From: Phallusia mammillata
Lineage: Eukaryota > Chordata > Ascidiacea > Phlebobranchia > Ascidiidae
Direction: 5' to 3'
DNA length: 64,000 bases
Assembly: GCA_003260075.1 (NCBI GenBank)
Contig: QLIY01000047.1
Location: 220,641-284,640 of the forward strand
Part shown: in pieces, positions 27,001 to 40,700 of the stretch
How positions within the stretch are numbered: position 1 is the first letter of the stretch
Layout: each line of letters opens with the position of its first letter
The notes under the pieces: generated by a model
The model's input: the letters and a program-made list of their open reading frames with translations, nothing else
What the model was told of the DNA's origin: nothing
The model's database searches: none
Position numbers and translations under genes: made by a program

Positions 27001-30000
27001 ATTGTTTAAGTTGTTGGCACACACTTTGCAGGTCAACAAACAAAAGCTTTTTTTATCAACAACACAAATAAAAGCTTTTAACCGTTTTCGTGCACGCTAG
27101 CATTCCACCAAAGTAGTCCCAAAACACCAAAGAATGTTTCCACTTTTCAAAATAGCGAATAAGTTATTTCGTGACACTCTTGGAATTTTTTCACGGCGAA
27201 GCAGTGTACCGCGGCACACAGTTTAAGAATCACTATTCTAAACATTTTTAACCCCAAACTCACCCGTTAATTAGATCCACGGTTTCGGGTAATTCCGAAT
27301 ACTTTCCACTGTCCACAAACGATGAAGGTGCAAACGTCACTGAGGTACGATTTTCAGTTACAACCTGATTTTGATGACGACACACTTTGGTAGGTTTCAC
27401 CAAATCAAACCTGAGCAAATTGGATACGGTGATGAAAGTTGTACTTTCGAGATAAAAACTAACTAATCAGATACCAAGAAACTCGAGAGGCGCTAAGTCA
27501 AAATCATTCGGTCTTTACATTGACTTGGGAAGCTCTTGGAATAATAAGAAATCACGGATTTGTACCGTATATGTATCCCAGGAATTTGAGCTAAGTTAAT
27601 TTATTACTGGCCATAAGTATTAGAAGTGTTGTATATTGCCCATATTAAAACTGGGATCGTGCCATAGTGTACCTGTGGTAAAGAAATTCGAAGTCGGTTG
27701 GTATTGGTTGCAATCCCAGGTTTGTGACCGACGTGACGTTGGCTTCGACCACAATACAGAGGACGAACTGAGTGCCACCCACACTTGCGCAGGAGTATGT
27801 AAGAGTGGCATTATGAACGTTGACTGCTTTGTGCTCCTGTGGACAACAAAGTTGTTTCTAAGATGACAGAAGCGGGCAGAAAAATGACTTCGGTTCCTTT
27901 AGTTTGTGTGAAAGTTGATTTGGTCGCAAAATAAAACTTGCAGCTACAACACAATATAAATGCCTAGAGAAGTTACGCTAAAATAACATTCAACCTCCCC
28001 CATATTTACATACACACGGTAAATGAACAATACACTAACCACTGGAAGGACACGAATAGTGCGAAAAACTCCACTGAATACGTCATTGCTTGTCGCTGGG
28101 TTTCCTTCCGGCCCAAGTCCCAGCTCAACAGAATGCAAAGTTCTTTTGATAAAACGTCTAACCTCGTCGGTTCGTTCAAACGCATCAATGCCTGTAATCA
28201 CTGGGTCGTCATAGACCGCAGCTGGAGCTGGTAAAAAGGGATGCATTAACACTCGGCCTGCAGTGTCGACCAGAAATGCATAAGTAGTATGTGCTGCCAC
28301 ACGAAAGTACGTTATGTCGGCAAAGAGCTCGTGCATGGTGACATCAACGCCCACTACTCCCCGTAGTTTGCCTGGAAAACAAATGGAAGTTTGAAAATGT
28401 AGTTGAGTGATATGTGGTGATTCCTATATCACCGTGACAGTATTTGGTCCCAGGGCAATTTAGCAATGTGAGTCAACCATGCAATCAAGCAAGTACATGG
28501 TTTAAAACAGTCGTACACCAAGAAATGACTACCATTCAGCCAGGCCTATAAGACACTGAAATAAAACTGCCTATAACAGCAGTGCAGTCCGTCCTAAACA
28601 GGAATTTGGGCCAGGGAACAAAGTTTTTATAAAGTTTTTTTATGTGAGCATTCGAAAAGCTACATCCGTTGCTATCTTACACACAAAACCGTCCATGAGC
28701 GGACGTCAACATGTGCTTCCTGTTTCGAAAGCGGAAGACTCATTTAAATACGCCATGTTGGCGCAAAACACGAAAAGGTTGGCAAAAAATGAATAGCGGA
28801 TATTTCGATTTGACATTCATACAACAACAACACTAAGCGATAGATTGGCGAAAAAGCTATCTACTAACTGGGTTCAACTGGATTGGTAAAGATGTGCCAT
28901 TTAGACATTGTTTATCCCAACAACAAATTTGCACATATCATCCAAGATAAACACAGATTCGTTTCTGGCCCTGAAGCGTTCATGCAAACCATCGATTTCG
29001 ACACACTAGCATACATTTACGCCGGGCCTACTAAAGGCGTATTAACAAATCAAGTCGGTCACTCAAACATTCGAGGTTACATTTCCAAAAGTATGATAGG
29101 AACCCATTCGAGGCTGGCGCTCAACCAACTAAGCAACATCAGACTCGGTAAAGCTCACCGAATGTCGAATTACAAGCACAAAACTTGCACACATATCTTA
29201 CCGTCAATAGCAACTGGGGTCGCAACAGTAAGAACCATTCCTATTCCTCCAGCGTCGTAGTACGGAACACTCCATATTACAGGCATTCCATGAAACTGCT
29301 TCTCATTTGAACCACGATGTTTCGAGAAGAAATTATAGTAGGATCCCATTGCAAATCGCAAATGCTGAACATCCACCACATGGTGAAATAATCCCGGCGT
29401 CGGGGCCGGTATGGCGTCTTGTGGCGTCCAACCAAACTTTTGGGTGGCCATACGTTTAAGAGCGGCGCCGAAGGTTCCACTGCCGAGGGCGAAGCAAAGC
29501 ATTACGACGCTGTTGGCCATTTCTCGGTTTCTGTCGCGAATGAGGTTAAAGATTTTTCGTGGGGAATCCGTTGGTTCACCGTCGGATAGAAATAGTATAA
29601 CGCGGTCACGGGAGCGAGTGATTTCATCTACTGTGTGTCTATTTAAAGTAAAAAAACAGCTATTTGTTAGACCAGCAAATAACTTTTTAACAGTGAAGCT
29701 CACTTAATTCGGTCGTGAGGTTGGACTGTAATTACCTCTATAGTATTTCTTCTGACGTTAAATGTTATTATTGTGTGTGTCTATTAGTGATCTACCTCGA
29801 AAAAACATAAAAAAAAACATTTTAGATATTGCCGTCACACATCCTCTATATGCTAGTTAATAAATATATTACCATAAAATTTAAATGTAGTGCAAAAAAA
29901 TTAACAGTACAAGGTAAAGAATTTTGTTTTTTACCCTGACAACGATTCGTGATCTTTTATGTCTCTTAGGTACGCTTCCTTTAGAAAATCGAATGCTAGA

Positions 30001-31746
30001 GTCAAAGCCTTGCCATAGTAGGTCTCCCCGTACGGCACAATCAAGTTGACAACTTCCACCAAGCGATGGATGTTCATCGGTGTAGCTGTAGCTAAAGTAT
30101 GGCGGAAACATGAGGTGTTCTTATGTTCGCTGAAAAAAATCAACCTTTTTATGTGTTTTTTTTGTAATGAAATAGGCGAAATGAGGGTAACCTAACATTG
30201 AGACAATGAAAAGCCACATTAAAATTGGATAAATACTTGGCTGGCCACATAGTGAAAATCTTTGTTGTATCAAAGTACGCTTCAATTCACTTTATGTTTT
30301 GCGACTTAAATGTTGGTTGCACAAGCACAATAGCTAACGTTCAGTTCCATACAATCTGAATTTGTGTCCTTTTGTGATGAGGGGCCTTGTTGGCTTGTTG
30401 ACACATAAATATGTACTTTTATACTGTGTGACTTATTTAGGGTTGTAGTTATTGCAATCCATTTCAAATGTAATTCCATGATTTGCACACGGGCAATCAA
30501 TAAGAAAACATTCGAAAATGTATGAGCAATATTGAGGACGTCATTGGTTAGACGTATTTTCACTAACAGTATGCGAAAATCGGTATTCGACCTAGGAAAT
30601 ATTTACAGTTGAAATTTATCGATTATTTCTACTTACACATAGTTGTTGTCCACAAAATATTTTGATGACACAGCACGAGCCGACTTAGCTGACCCCAGAG
30701 CATATGCCTCATTTGAAAATGTAATGACTGTGGCTCGATCGTTAGGAGTAAGAGTAGATAGGACTGTTTTAGCAGCGTTTTTGGCGGATTCCATTTTACC
30801 GAAATCTTTCATTGAGGCAGAACGGTCAATCACCACTACAACGTCTTTCGGTTTGGTTGCACTTGCTTGTACATACCTGTAAAAACACAATTTTACTTGG
30901 AATGACCAAGAGCCCTTTTTGTAATTAGTAACAATTTTCCAATTTGAAAACTAGCATGTGTTTGCCTATGCCAACAAAAACTTATTTAATGAATCCTACC
31001 AGGGACGGTATCGGTTATCATAAGTGGTGTTGCAACTTCCGACTGGGGAAGACGGAAATCGAGTAAATACTCCTTCCTCTGAGCCAAAGTACTGCCATTT
31101 TAACCCTGGATGTGCCTGAATATTCTCCACTGCAGCGTCCAGAAACGCCTGTCCTGGCGTTTTCTTGACATCGGGTGCTGTAGGCGCCAAAATGCTGCAC
31201 TTCTGATTTGTATCCATCTGTTAATTTTAACAATGTTGTCAAAACAAAGTGTTGACTTACAAGGTCCTGTATGTCTAATTTTTGAGAAAAAAGTGTTTAA
31301 AGTTAAACAATAAGACACTCAAACAATGACATTTTGAATACTTCACTCACCACAGTATGAAACCTAGAATCGTATCGACTTTGATCATCCGACAGCTTGC
31401 AGCACTTTCGGATAGGCTTCATACCTTCGGGCTGTGATAATGAGACTTTGACTGCATTACTTAATCTGTTCAAGGCCTCTTGCCTTTCCATAAAGGTACT
31501 ACTGAGACCTTGCGCTACCTGTAGTGTAATTTTCTTGCCGTCCAGTTGGACACGCTCCAAATTTACAACATCGTTTATATGCGTTTGAAACGTAGAAGCA
31601 CCCATAACCTCGTCGCGAATGGAACGAATTGCGTTGCGAAAATTCTGTACACTTGAAGTGCTAATTTCCAAGGCAAACAACTTTCCAAACATGTACATAC
31701 AAATCAGCACCAAACAGTAACTTCTCAAAGATGCACTAAAGTTCAT
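24086..31746 (-). CDS. CACHD1: CACHD1-like VWA and Cache domain membrane protein
   Basis: A relative of calcium-channel alpha2-delta subunits. Exons: 31746-31351, 31217-31000, 30876-30637, 30129-29935, 29638-29202, 28371-28040, 27836-27673, 27410-27264, 26841-26529, 26278-26011, 25317-25146, 24979-24852, 24648-24086; phases agree and give 1190 residues (vertebrate CACHD1 is similar in length). It starts with a signal peptide (MNFSASLRSYCLVLICMYMF). LKWQYFGSEEGVFTRFP precedes the VWA domain, whose MIDAS is DRSAS (about 222-226) with LSDGEP at about 368. Cache-type regions follow: VGVDVTMHELFADITYFRV near 500 with AFLVDTAGRVLMHP, and a second with GTEQGTMRIFPGSELPKLY, HRPWYE and VMGADIFLSYLESLL. 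The Cys-rich juxtamembrane part is followed by a membrane span at about 1139-1157 and a 33-residue basic tail. It is divergent from the phospholipase B-like gene. Upstream non-ATG codons in frame were not used. Confidence 0.9.
25351..25566. mobile_element. hAT MITE with perfect 8-bp target duplication
   Basis: The ends CAGTGGTTCTCAAACTCGG and, reversed, CAGTGGTTCTCAAACTTTTT form a 15-base perfect terminal inverted repeat. ATCAAGAG flanks both sides (25343-25350 and 25567-25574). The 216-bp element is non-coding and lies in the CACHD1-like intron between exons 26278-26011 and 25317-25146, 26 bases upstream of the latter's acceptor side. Confidence 0.95.
27094..27235. repeat. Dispersed repeat copy 2 (hAT-like end)
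   Basis: This copy is related to 1310-1432, sharing AAAACACCA, GAATGTTT, TTTCGTG and the end GCGGCACACAGTTTAAGAATC. It lies in the CACHD1-like intron between exons 27410-27264 and 26841-26529 and ends 21 bases from the donor of the upstream exon. Confidence 0.5.
28372..29201. other. CACHD1-like intron with an unexplained plus-strand open frame
   Basis: An open frame runs on the plus strand from an ATG at 28892 to 29260 (about 122 codons), overlapping the end of the minus-strand exon 29638-29202. It shows no domain, signal peptide or repeat pattern that I recognise. No repeat is seen in the rest of the intron. Confidence 0.3.
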
Positions 31747-32637
31747 TTTCTTCGTCTGGCGCAAACCGACGTTAGAAGCAAATGTCTCTCGATTTGAAAA
31801 CAGCTTTGAAACTAAACCCTGATTGTAGATCTTTGGTTGAAATCATGATAGTTCAGCAGTTCTCTTGCAAGTGCATATCAGCGACACCTGCAACGCGTTC
31901 TTATCAAGTGCTAATTGCTTGCTGATTTTTAATCACTATGACGTCATAATTGGCACCAGAAGGCTGAAAAATAAAACAATTCTTATTGGCAGTTTTTACT
32001 ATGTTTGCTTCTTTGAACAAAAAGGAAATTTTGATTTCCTGACATTTGTTTTTATTTGCTATTTGCAAATACGTTTAATGGTTGGCAAACATCTAGTTTT
32101 GGTCACAAGACCACAAAACATAGCCTCGCGATTTAACCCTCTGACTTACTGAGCATATACTGCGATCGTTTGACATGTTGTTCGCTTGAGCCTGATTGTC
32201 TCACAATTCGTATGCCTTGTATCAGTTGAAGTTAATCAGCTCTAGCCTAGAGTTCTCATATGCTAGCCATAGCTAACAAGCTAAGGATGTTTGTTTGGGT
32301 AAAGCCTCCTCAGTGGCCTAACGTGGGTAGATGCGTTGCACGTTTTCTGAGACAAACTTACCTATTTCCTGTTTCCTCAGTTGATCACTGCTTGGTTAAT
32401 TTATACTGTACAGCGGAAGTCCCGATTGCCAGTAAAATTCCTATTTGCATCCATTACCTATAATTTGTTACTGTAGGAAAAGGCCGCAAACGAAACCTTT
32501 CAACTTTAAGTAGCAACAGTTTAAACATATTTACACTTGTGTTTATATACTTCAATTTCCTCTTTAAACACTTAGGTTCTTGTCAAATGTCAATGGACAT
32601 TTTTGTGGTTTTTAGATTTTTTTTACATATTTGGAAA
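31747..32637. promoter_or_regulatory. Divergent intergenic region, CACHD1-like / phospholipase B-like
   Basis: The 891 bases between two start codons pointing away from each other must hold both promoters and 5' UTRs. A pyrimidine-rich acceptor-like site (AAACACTTAG|GTTCTTG at about 32575) stands 62 bases before the phospholipase B-like ATG and could be a 5'-UTR intron or SL trans-splice acceptor. I see no other gene. Confidence 0.4.
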
Positions 32638-35600
32638 ATGGAAGTTCCTGTTGTGATTTTTGTGCTGATGTTGTTGCAACAAGGGGCAACATTTGACTTA
32701 CATGAAAATGTAAAACATATGAGCAAACCAAGCCCGCATAACCAAGATGAATTTGGCTTTTTCGTTGAAAATAACAATGATGCTGTTGTGAAACAACTGT
32801 CAAATGAAAATTTCGATACAGCAGTTTCAACAATTAAGTTCAAAAATGACATTCAAACCACTGGGTAAAATATTTTGTATAATTTCTACAAGATATGTGG
32901 GGTGTATTTGTGATTTTTTTATGACCGATTGCAGTATAATTGTGCAAATTTTGCAATAGTTGTTCATGAAATTGGCTCACTTGACTTTATAATCACAATC
33001 GCTACAAATCAAATGTATTCTTTTCTTGCAGGTGGTCTCATTTGGAAGTCAACACAAACAGTTTGTATAACAACAGCATGCAAGCATATGCTGCAGGCTA
33101 TGCAGAGGGTTATGTAACAAAGGACATGATTGATGATAGAATTGAAAATGAACTGAAAGGTGGGAAAAAGATTCTTAATTAATTAACATACCATAGTTTA
33201 TAATTGATATATTACCATGCATGTTTCCAGCAAGGCAATGTTAGATTAGGTTTGAATATTTTTTAAGAATAATAAGACTTTAAAGACTGGAAGACCACAT
33301 GTTTAGTTTCTTGATTAGGTGATGTTTTTCAAATGAATTATTATTAAAGTAGCAATTTTGTGCTCCTGTTTTTATATTTCTTTGTACATTAGACTTCTGC
33401 AAAACACCAAGCATTTATTGTACAAACCTAAACAAATATCTGGAAACAAATCTAAAGTATATGTTATCTATGGTGAACTCCAATCCTTACTGGGAACAGG
33501 TATGTAAAAATGTCCTCATCAGCAATCCCTTGAAATTTTTTGAATGGTTTTTCTACAGATATATTACATCTTATTGCAATTGCAAGGCCTGGAGGATGGT
33601 TACAATCGCCAAAAAGTTGATTTAAGCATTAGATTAAAACCATTTGGAATGTTGTAAGTACTGTTTAGGAAAGTATTTTTGTCAACAACCACACAACTTT
33701 ATTGACCAAATTTAAACTCTGTAATATGTTTTAAACTCTGTAAATCATCCAAACACATGTACAGACTAATCTCGATCGTAGCATACCATTTACTTACATA
33801 GAATGGTACATCTCAACTGCAGCCATTTGTTGAGAAAGTCATCCTGTTAATCACATAGTTCAGTTAATTGCATAAAAAACCTTGCTAAATTGGTTGTGGA
33901 ATTAACTGAATTTATATGTAGCATGTTATGTCTTACAGTTTGCTCAATGTTGATGGTGATTTGGAGTCCTTGGAAACTGCTTTAAATGGTACCTCAGAAA
34001 ATGTCTTGGGTTCTGGTTCATGTTCTGCCCTGATCAAGATTCTTCCAGGATTTAAAGACCTGTATGCTGCCCATGACACATGGGCTACTTACAGTTCTAT
34101 GCTGAGGATAATGAAAAAGTATACAATGAACTTTAAGGATGCAGAAGGTCAGTGCCTTGTTCAAACTATGAATAAAGTAATGGGATACCTAAAATAATTT
34201 AGCTGGTGCTTGTTTTTCAGGGAAACCTTTGCCAGGTCACACTTCTTCATTTTCCTCAGGACCAGGAAGAATATATTCTGGGGATGATTTTTATATTCTG
34301 TCATCAGGCTTGGTAAGCACATTTGAAAAATACATGTTTTTTATGATTTGTTCTGCTTTTTGATGTATTTGACTGTTTTCTTCGGAAGAAGCTTGTTTTG
34401 CACAATATAGTCTATTTGGTTGTAAAACCGATTGCTACCAATTTGTCTACTAATTGGTACCATTCCACAACAAGTTTTGCATTTGTGTGTTGAAGTAAAT
34501 TAAGTGTAGCTTTTTACAGGTATCAATTGAAACAACAATTGGAAATAGCAACAGCGATCTATGGAAGTATGTAACTCCTGAGGACTCAGTTTTGGAAGGA
34601 TTTCGCAACATGGCAGCCAACAGGATGGCCAAAAATGGAGAGGAGTGGTGTGAAATCTTTTCTATATACAACAGTGGAACGTAAGTCCATTAATAATTGC
34701 TGGAAACATGTCAACTTCTTTACTGCTTTGCCAATAGTACCAATAGTGTTAGGTATGGGCATAGTTAGTATCCCATAGATAGCGCTAGAGAGCAAACACA
34801 TCTTTCGTGAACGGGAGTACAATATTTTAGTTGATAATCGTTACAGTTTGAACAGTTTGTTTAATCTTTTAGGCATGAATTTAAATACTCTTTTTAATAG
34901 ATACAACAACCAGTGGATGATTTTGGATTACAACAAATTCACACGTGGTCAAAAGCCTACTGAGGAAGGGTTACTTTACCTGCTGGAACAAATTCCGTGA
35001 GTAATGATTTTATTGTCGCCTGTACATGTCATAAGGTGTGATGGAAATTGTTTTTTCGTTTTAGAGGCACCATTGAGTACAAGGATGTAAGCAATGTATT
35101 TGTAAACCAGATGTATTGGCCAAGTTACAACTGCCCGTAAGTTACGCCCACTGGTTTGTTGGCAGAGTATTGTAACCTAAATATTACAGGCTGAAATAAT
35201 CATGTATATTTCTATCAGGTATTTTAAAAGCATTTTTGAGAAAAGTGGCACAGCAGCGATGGAGAAAAAATACGGGAACTGGTTTTCTTACGACAAGACC
35301 CCTCGTGCACTTATTTTTGCTCGCAACCAATCACAAGTCTCCGATTTAAGTCACATGATCAAGTTAATGAGGTACGAAAAAAACACCACACTGATTTTTA
35401 ATTCGTAAAAAATGTTGGGTTTAGCTAACGCATTCTGTTTAAAAGTTTTTAAAGGCCTTTTTTCGCACACATACTTTAAAAAATAAAATTTACCGTTTTT
35501 TTTCAGTTTTTTTAACATGCGTATCTCGCATACCTAAAATCCTTTTTTGCTAAAATTTAATCAAGTACATGTCAAATACACCCCTACCCCTGATGAAGAA

Positions 35601-37723
35601 CGTGTATGTTTGGAGTACCATTTGGTTACGTGTACTTTGTTGACATGTTTCCAAACAACGTTTTTCAAGTCAATCGTTAAGGTCGTAAACGACTTCATTA
35701 ATTGCTCCGAGTATATTTCCTCTATGGTCTATTAGTATGTAAATGAGTGCTAGCAATTGTTGGAAAACAGTTTCGGACTCATTTCGATATCTGTTTATGT
35801 CGTCGTTTATTCAACCGAGACTCTTCTTAACCGAGTTCAATGACCTACTGATGATCTTTAAATATATTGATGCCAGTTCAGTCAACAGTTGTTAAGTTTT
35901 CGGTGATTTGATGTTTTTGTTCCAAGATTCCTTACTGTTGTAAAAAGCGCCTATAAAATTCCTGCTTCAAGGTCAAACAGTTTAACAACACATTTGGTGG
36001 CTCCGAGATGGCGTAAAATTAACACCCAAAATGGAACAGCGCAACAGACTAACCCTTTTTACGCCAATCAGCGAAAATTTTCTGTGCATTCCGTTGTGTT
36101 TTTTTCCTTCGCCAGTGTTGCTTCGAATAAACAGCACTGATGCTTATAATTTGCGTTGGTTTGCTATATATGCCCTACTTTATAAAAAAAAATTTTTCGC
36201 CTCTTTGTTTAATAAATTGGATGCTAACGGTTGAAAAAATACCGTATTTATTCGGTTGTAAGCAGCGTTTATGCCGCTTACGATCAGGGGTGGCTCACTT
36301 TTTAATGTCATTTTGACATTATTGCCACATCCCTGCTTTTTTTTTGTTTTATTTCGCGCTCAAAATTATTTTGGTTGTTGACCTCACAGGTCAACATGCA
36401 CTCTGCTGGGTAGAACTATTTGGGTGACTAGAAATCGTCGACAAATAACTGTACTCTGTAGCAGCAGAATAAAGTAATATCAAGGCTTACAATCGAAGGC
36501 GACTTACATTATGACACTTCCCATTTACACCTGGTCTAACAAAAATCTATAACTTTGTTTGTTTCAGATACAACAACTTTAAACATGACCCCCTGTCTGC
36601 ATGTAACTGCACGCCACCGTATAGCAGTGAAAATACGATTGCTGCACGATGCGATCTTAACCCACAATCTGGCCAATATCCAATCGCTGCACTTGGTTTT
36701 AGAAATCATGGTGCTACAGATGTAAAAGTTACCTCCAGTGAAATGATAAGGTAAAACTATGAAAACTCTCTACTATAGCTAATTTTCTCGCAAACTTCTG
36801 TAATGGGACGAGTATAGTACATTGATCCGACCATGATGCAAAGTATGTTCCCATTTTCTGCAAATCAGCTTTTAAATACGCATTGTTTCATTTTTTCGGC
36901 ATACGAAAATCAAACGTATTTTAATAGACCTTTATTGATAACTCGTAACTATAAAACAAGTAGAATCGGTCCTATAAACATAAAGATATATATCTCGAAT
37001 ACACCAACACAGTGTCTACTGATTTTGAGTCAGAAGCATTTGCTTCTTAAAGAATCGGTCCTAAGTTTAATTTAGAATTAACGCATTTTTGAATACTGTA
37101 GAAAAGTTTTCTATACAGTATAAAAAATACAGTATAAAAAAAGAGATCTTTTTAGCTTAACTAAAAGCAGCGGTAAAGCGAAAGTAAAAATAATGAACCC
37201 AAGGCAGCTATGCTCAGGGTTTTTTAAGGCTTAGTTTGGGTCATTGCTAAGTAGTTTTAAGAGACCGCAAGTGTTTCATTTAAATACCCAAAAATAGCCA
37301 TATTTGCTTAAACGGGAATTTTCCCGTTTCGGTCTCCCAAAACACCTTAAAAAAACACTGGCTATGCTATTCTCCTATGAAACCCCATCTGACTTTGATC
37401 TTATTTTATTTCATTAAAAAAGAATTTAGGGTTATTGAGGCAACCGAAAAGAACGTTGTTAGCCTGAAGGGATCAACATATGTTGCTAAAAAGCAAAATA
37501 TATCGGTCATATGCTTTATAGTTTCGTAAAGTGATTTTCTTGGGAGTTTGCCATAAAAGCCTTTTTCACCATTTTTAGAAAATACGAGATGGTTGCAGAA
37601 TGTGGTCCCACTCACGACCAACAACCTGTATTTGTGTGGAGCGAGTCGCCCTTTGCTCATCTTTCTCACCGTGGAATGCCTGATCGCTATGACTTTGAAC
37701 CTGTCCATGTTACTTGGAACTAA
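32638..37723 (+). CDS. Phospholipase B-like protein (PLBD / lamina ancestor family)
   Basis: A lysosomal Ntn-type amidohydrolase of the PLBD1/PLBD2 family, proposed to cut lipid or other amide/ester substrates after self-cleavage. Exons: 32638-32864, 33032-33159, 33393-33499, 33559-33653, 33939-34147, 34221-34312, 34520-34680, 34901-34996, 35065-35136, 35219-35371, 36568-36750, 37579-37723. Phases agree and give 555 residues, the usual family length. The signal peptide MEVPVVIFVLMLLQQGAT favours the ATG at 32638 over one at 32590 or earlier. Family landmarks are AYAAGYAEGYVT near residue 95, GSGSCSALIKILPGFKDLYAAHDTW with the nucleophile Cys at about 214, FKYV-type DLWKYVTPEDSVLEGFRNMAANR, NNQWMILDYNKF, YFKSIFEKSG, and the C-terminal RGMPDRYDFEPVHVTW. 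Several N-glycosylation sequons (for example NGT, NQS) fit a secretory-pathway enzyme. A poly(A)-like AATAAA lies near 38235. Confidence 0.94.
35372..36567. other. Large phospholipase B-like intron
   Basis: A 1.2 kb intron between RYN-coding exons. A hAT-like terminus, CAGGGGTGGCTCAC at about 36286, is followed by TTTTTAATGTCATTTTGACATT, but I found no partner end. Nothing else is recognisable. Confidence 0.35.
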
Positions 37724-40700
37724 CTTTTCCCGGTATTCGACTCCATATTTTTCAAATTTTCATTTTACTCTGTGCCACAGTCACAAACACATACACATTA
37801 ATCAGCAAGTTTACATCAGCATTTTGTGATTATAAGTCATCTACCTCGGAGGAGATGAGGACAGTCATTTTTGTTATGACATGTAAAACCAGAACCAAAT
37901 TCAAACGGAGTGCTAAAATATTGAATTTGTGAAGCTGCCATATACTGCGTAAAATTGTATTTATTTTAGTTTCTGTTATTTGCAGTTTTTTGTGCATACT
38001 CCTTAGTTTTACTTCAGGCTACTGACCTATAAGTATGTGGTCATTGATTTATCAGTGTGTGATGACATTCATTGTAACATAACACATTGGTCATCCTTAC
38101 CACTAACAACTGTCATAGGTCGGAACAAGTGATTATGTCCCAGAATTAGAACTTTTTTTTCTCGGTTTGGTAATTCTCGGTTTGTCTTCAAGTCATGTGC
38201 AAATGTTATGTGAAGCCTGTGGTTCATTCGTGCAATAAATTCTTTTCGTTACTAGGTTTCGTGAATAAATTGCAATTTGAGTGAGATGAGACTGAATTTG
38301 CTTGACAGCCAACAGACTTCAGGCGCCGCTCAATGATTTGAGGTCAGTTTTATCAAGAAGATGAGCACAGGTTAAGCAGTGGTTCCTAAACCTTTTTCGA
38401 CGAATACCACCCATAACAATTCATTTTTCCCTCCCAAATACACTACATTGTAGGTGTTGAACCAACCTAAGATCTTTCAAAATTGGGTCATTTATCAACG
38501 TAATAGGTCATATTCCCAGAGCTTAATTGTCTATTTAAAAACCACATGCAAAATATAAAGTAAATTTCTCACCTTAAGTTTCCAATTTAATACCGCGGTT
38601 GGGAAACGTTAGGTTAAACCAGGTAATGCTGAATCTCCAAATATTAGCCGTTGTTTTTCCTTCTTGCCACCAGTGTTAACACGAGATGTTCAAAAATCGG
38701 AAAGTTGTTTTCAAACATGGGTTAATTGCACGTGTGAGATCACAGGGAGGTTAAATGTATTGGGTTCGGTGGTTTCTTATCCTGTCGAACCCACCCTCTT
38801 TCCCAACACGGGTGGTTAGCGTTTAGGGCTCTCAAGAATGGTTCCACCAACGTTTCCCCCTCAGTCGTCCTATACTCACAGTGCTCCAATCTCACTCCTT
38901 GATGGACTCCCGCCACATAACGGTTCATAAAACGATGTAGCTGCAGCGCGTTTGATCATAATCCAACAATTGCGTCATTTACTATTTTGCGCTCCATAGC
39001 GTTGCGCAGGTATTTGCGGCTTGGTGATTGTTCAGTGTCATTGCGACAACATTTGTGCTTTTACCAAGCAAAATAAACTCAACTCAGAATGGGGCCGCTA
39101 CTAGTAAAGGTTGGCAACCACGGCGCTGGACCGAAATATTATTGGATCAGTTTCCGAAGCCAAATTTTTAGCGAAAGAGTATTTTTTATCAATGCTCGGC
39201 CTGCATTGCACATATTTTAGCACAACTGTGCTAGGGCGCACATATTTTATATGCCTGCCTTTTGACAATCTACTGCTGTTGCAAAGCTTGAAAGTCTGTG
39301 GTTGACTCGTTTACGATTTACTGTTTACGAGTTTTCGTCACTTCGATCTCAGCGATTTCAATGTGTAAGTCGAAGAAATTACAGCCTAAGCGTTACTGTA
39401 GTAAAAGCACCATTTACAACGTTTTCACAACTAAACAACAAAGCGTGGTATCCCGTAAACGATTCAAATAATCTCCACATAAAAAACGTCGACAAGGCAA
39501 CGAAAATACAAAGCAGTTAAAATAGAGATTGACCAATCAGCGATGTGGAATTCTGTTGTTGAGCTTTTTCCCTGGGTTAAGCAAACAGCTTTATTTGTGA
39601 AAGCGGTTGTACGTTTAAAAGGTTGGTTTGCAGACTACCTGCAGCAGACAGTGGCGTTTGCTGCAGTGTTTGTTCGTTGTTGGAGCACTTAGTAGGTATT
39701 CGCTTTCGAGTAGATGTTTTTTGAAGGTTTTAGAAACCTGTTAGTTAGGAATCAACAAACTGAGTATGAAAATGAGTTGAAAGAACAGATTTTACCAGCT
39801 GCAGACGCATAATATACACTTCTCCCACGTAATGCATACACATAATGCATATATGTTTTATTATGTAACATTTCTCAAGCCCATTAATTTAAAGTATTTA
39901 TCGTATGTAACACAAAGTGCGAATTTCTTACGGTTTTCGATAAATGCTGTGACATTGTCCGTTCCGATATTTTGATGGGAGCTTTTTCTCGAATGTACAT
40001 TGTTTACAGCAGAATTACGGAACTGTTAAGGCTCAACCAGCAGCTGAAAAGGTTTTTTAGACCGTTGACTTTCTGCAAACGTAATAAACAAATAAAAAAT
40101 ATTGGAATAAAAAATAGGCTTTTGTTGCATAATGCTGACATATAAAGGAAACTGTGTGTTAAAAAAGTTTTTTCAACGAGTTGTGCGCAAAAAAGGATCA
40201 TTATGGTCACCCTAAAATATACTATGCTAAAATTTGGGAACAATAATTCGCCACGAATGCTTTTTTCGCTTACCTAATCATTTTGTTAGAGATGTGCGAA
40301 AAGACTTTGTCTAATAACGTTCATGACTGGATGGCTAGAAGTCGCTCGCCGTATAGAACTCTAATAAACATAGGAGCAAAAAAGTACATGTGAAAACTGT
40401 GTGTATGTCTCTACAGCAGCATAGTACCCCAATTATTACAAAAAAATCTAGCCAAACTAAAAATATCTACCCAAAGTTTACACATTAGGGTAACGATTTA
40501 AATTGATCTCATTGGGTATCTCCGAAGTTGTTCGTTTAGGCGTCCAGCCAAAATAAATAATTACTAGCTTGCAAAGCGAGAGAAACTCGATTATTTTATG
40601 GTTTTCGGATGCATTTTTATGATGGAAATTGGTTTAAATCGATTTCCGAGCCAATAAATACGGTTAATCTTTATGGGGGTGTTGCGTGCTATTATGCCTG

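Noticed and set aside
28892-29260. Plus-strand open frame of about 122 codons in the CACHD1-like intron
   Set aside because: It overlaps a well-supported minus-strand exon, has no signal peptide, domain or splice context, and its length is within chance for this much sequence.
37593-37829. Plus-strand open frame of 78 codons with a hydrophobic stretch
   Set aside because: It is an out-of-frame reading of the last phospholipase B-like exon and its 3' UTR.
38740-38928. Minus-strand 62-codon open frame with a B-box-like motif, possible SINE
   Set aside because: There is no A box at the right spacing, no poly(A) tail or target duplication, and no second copy in the window.
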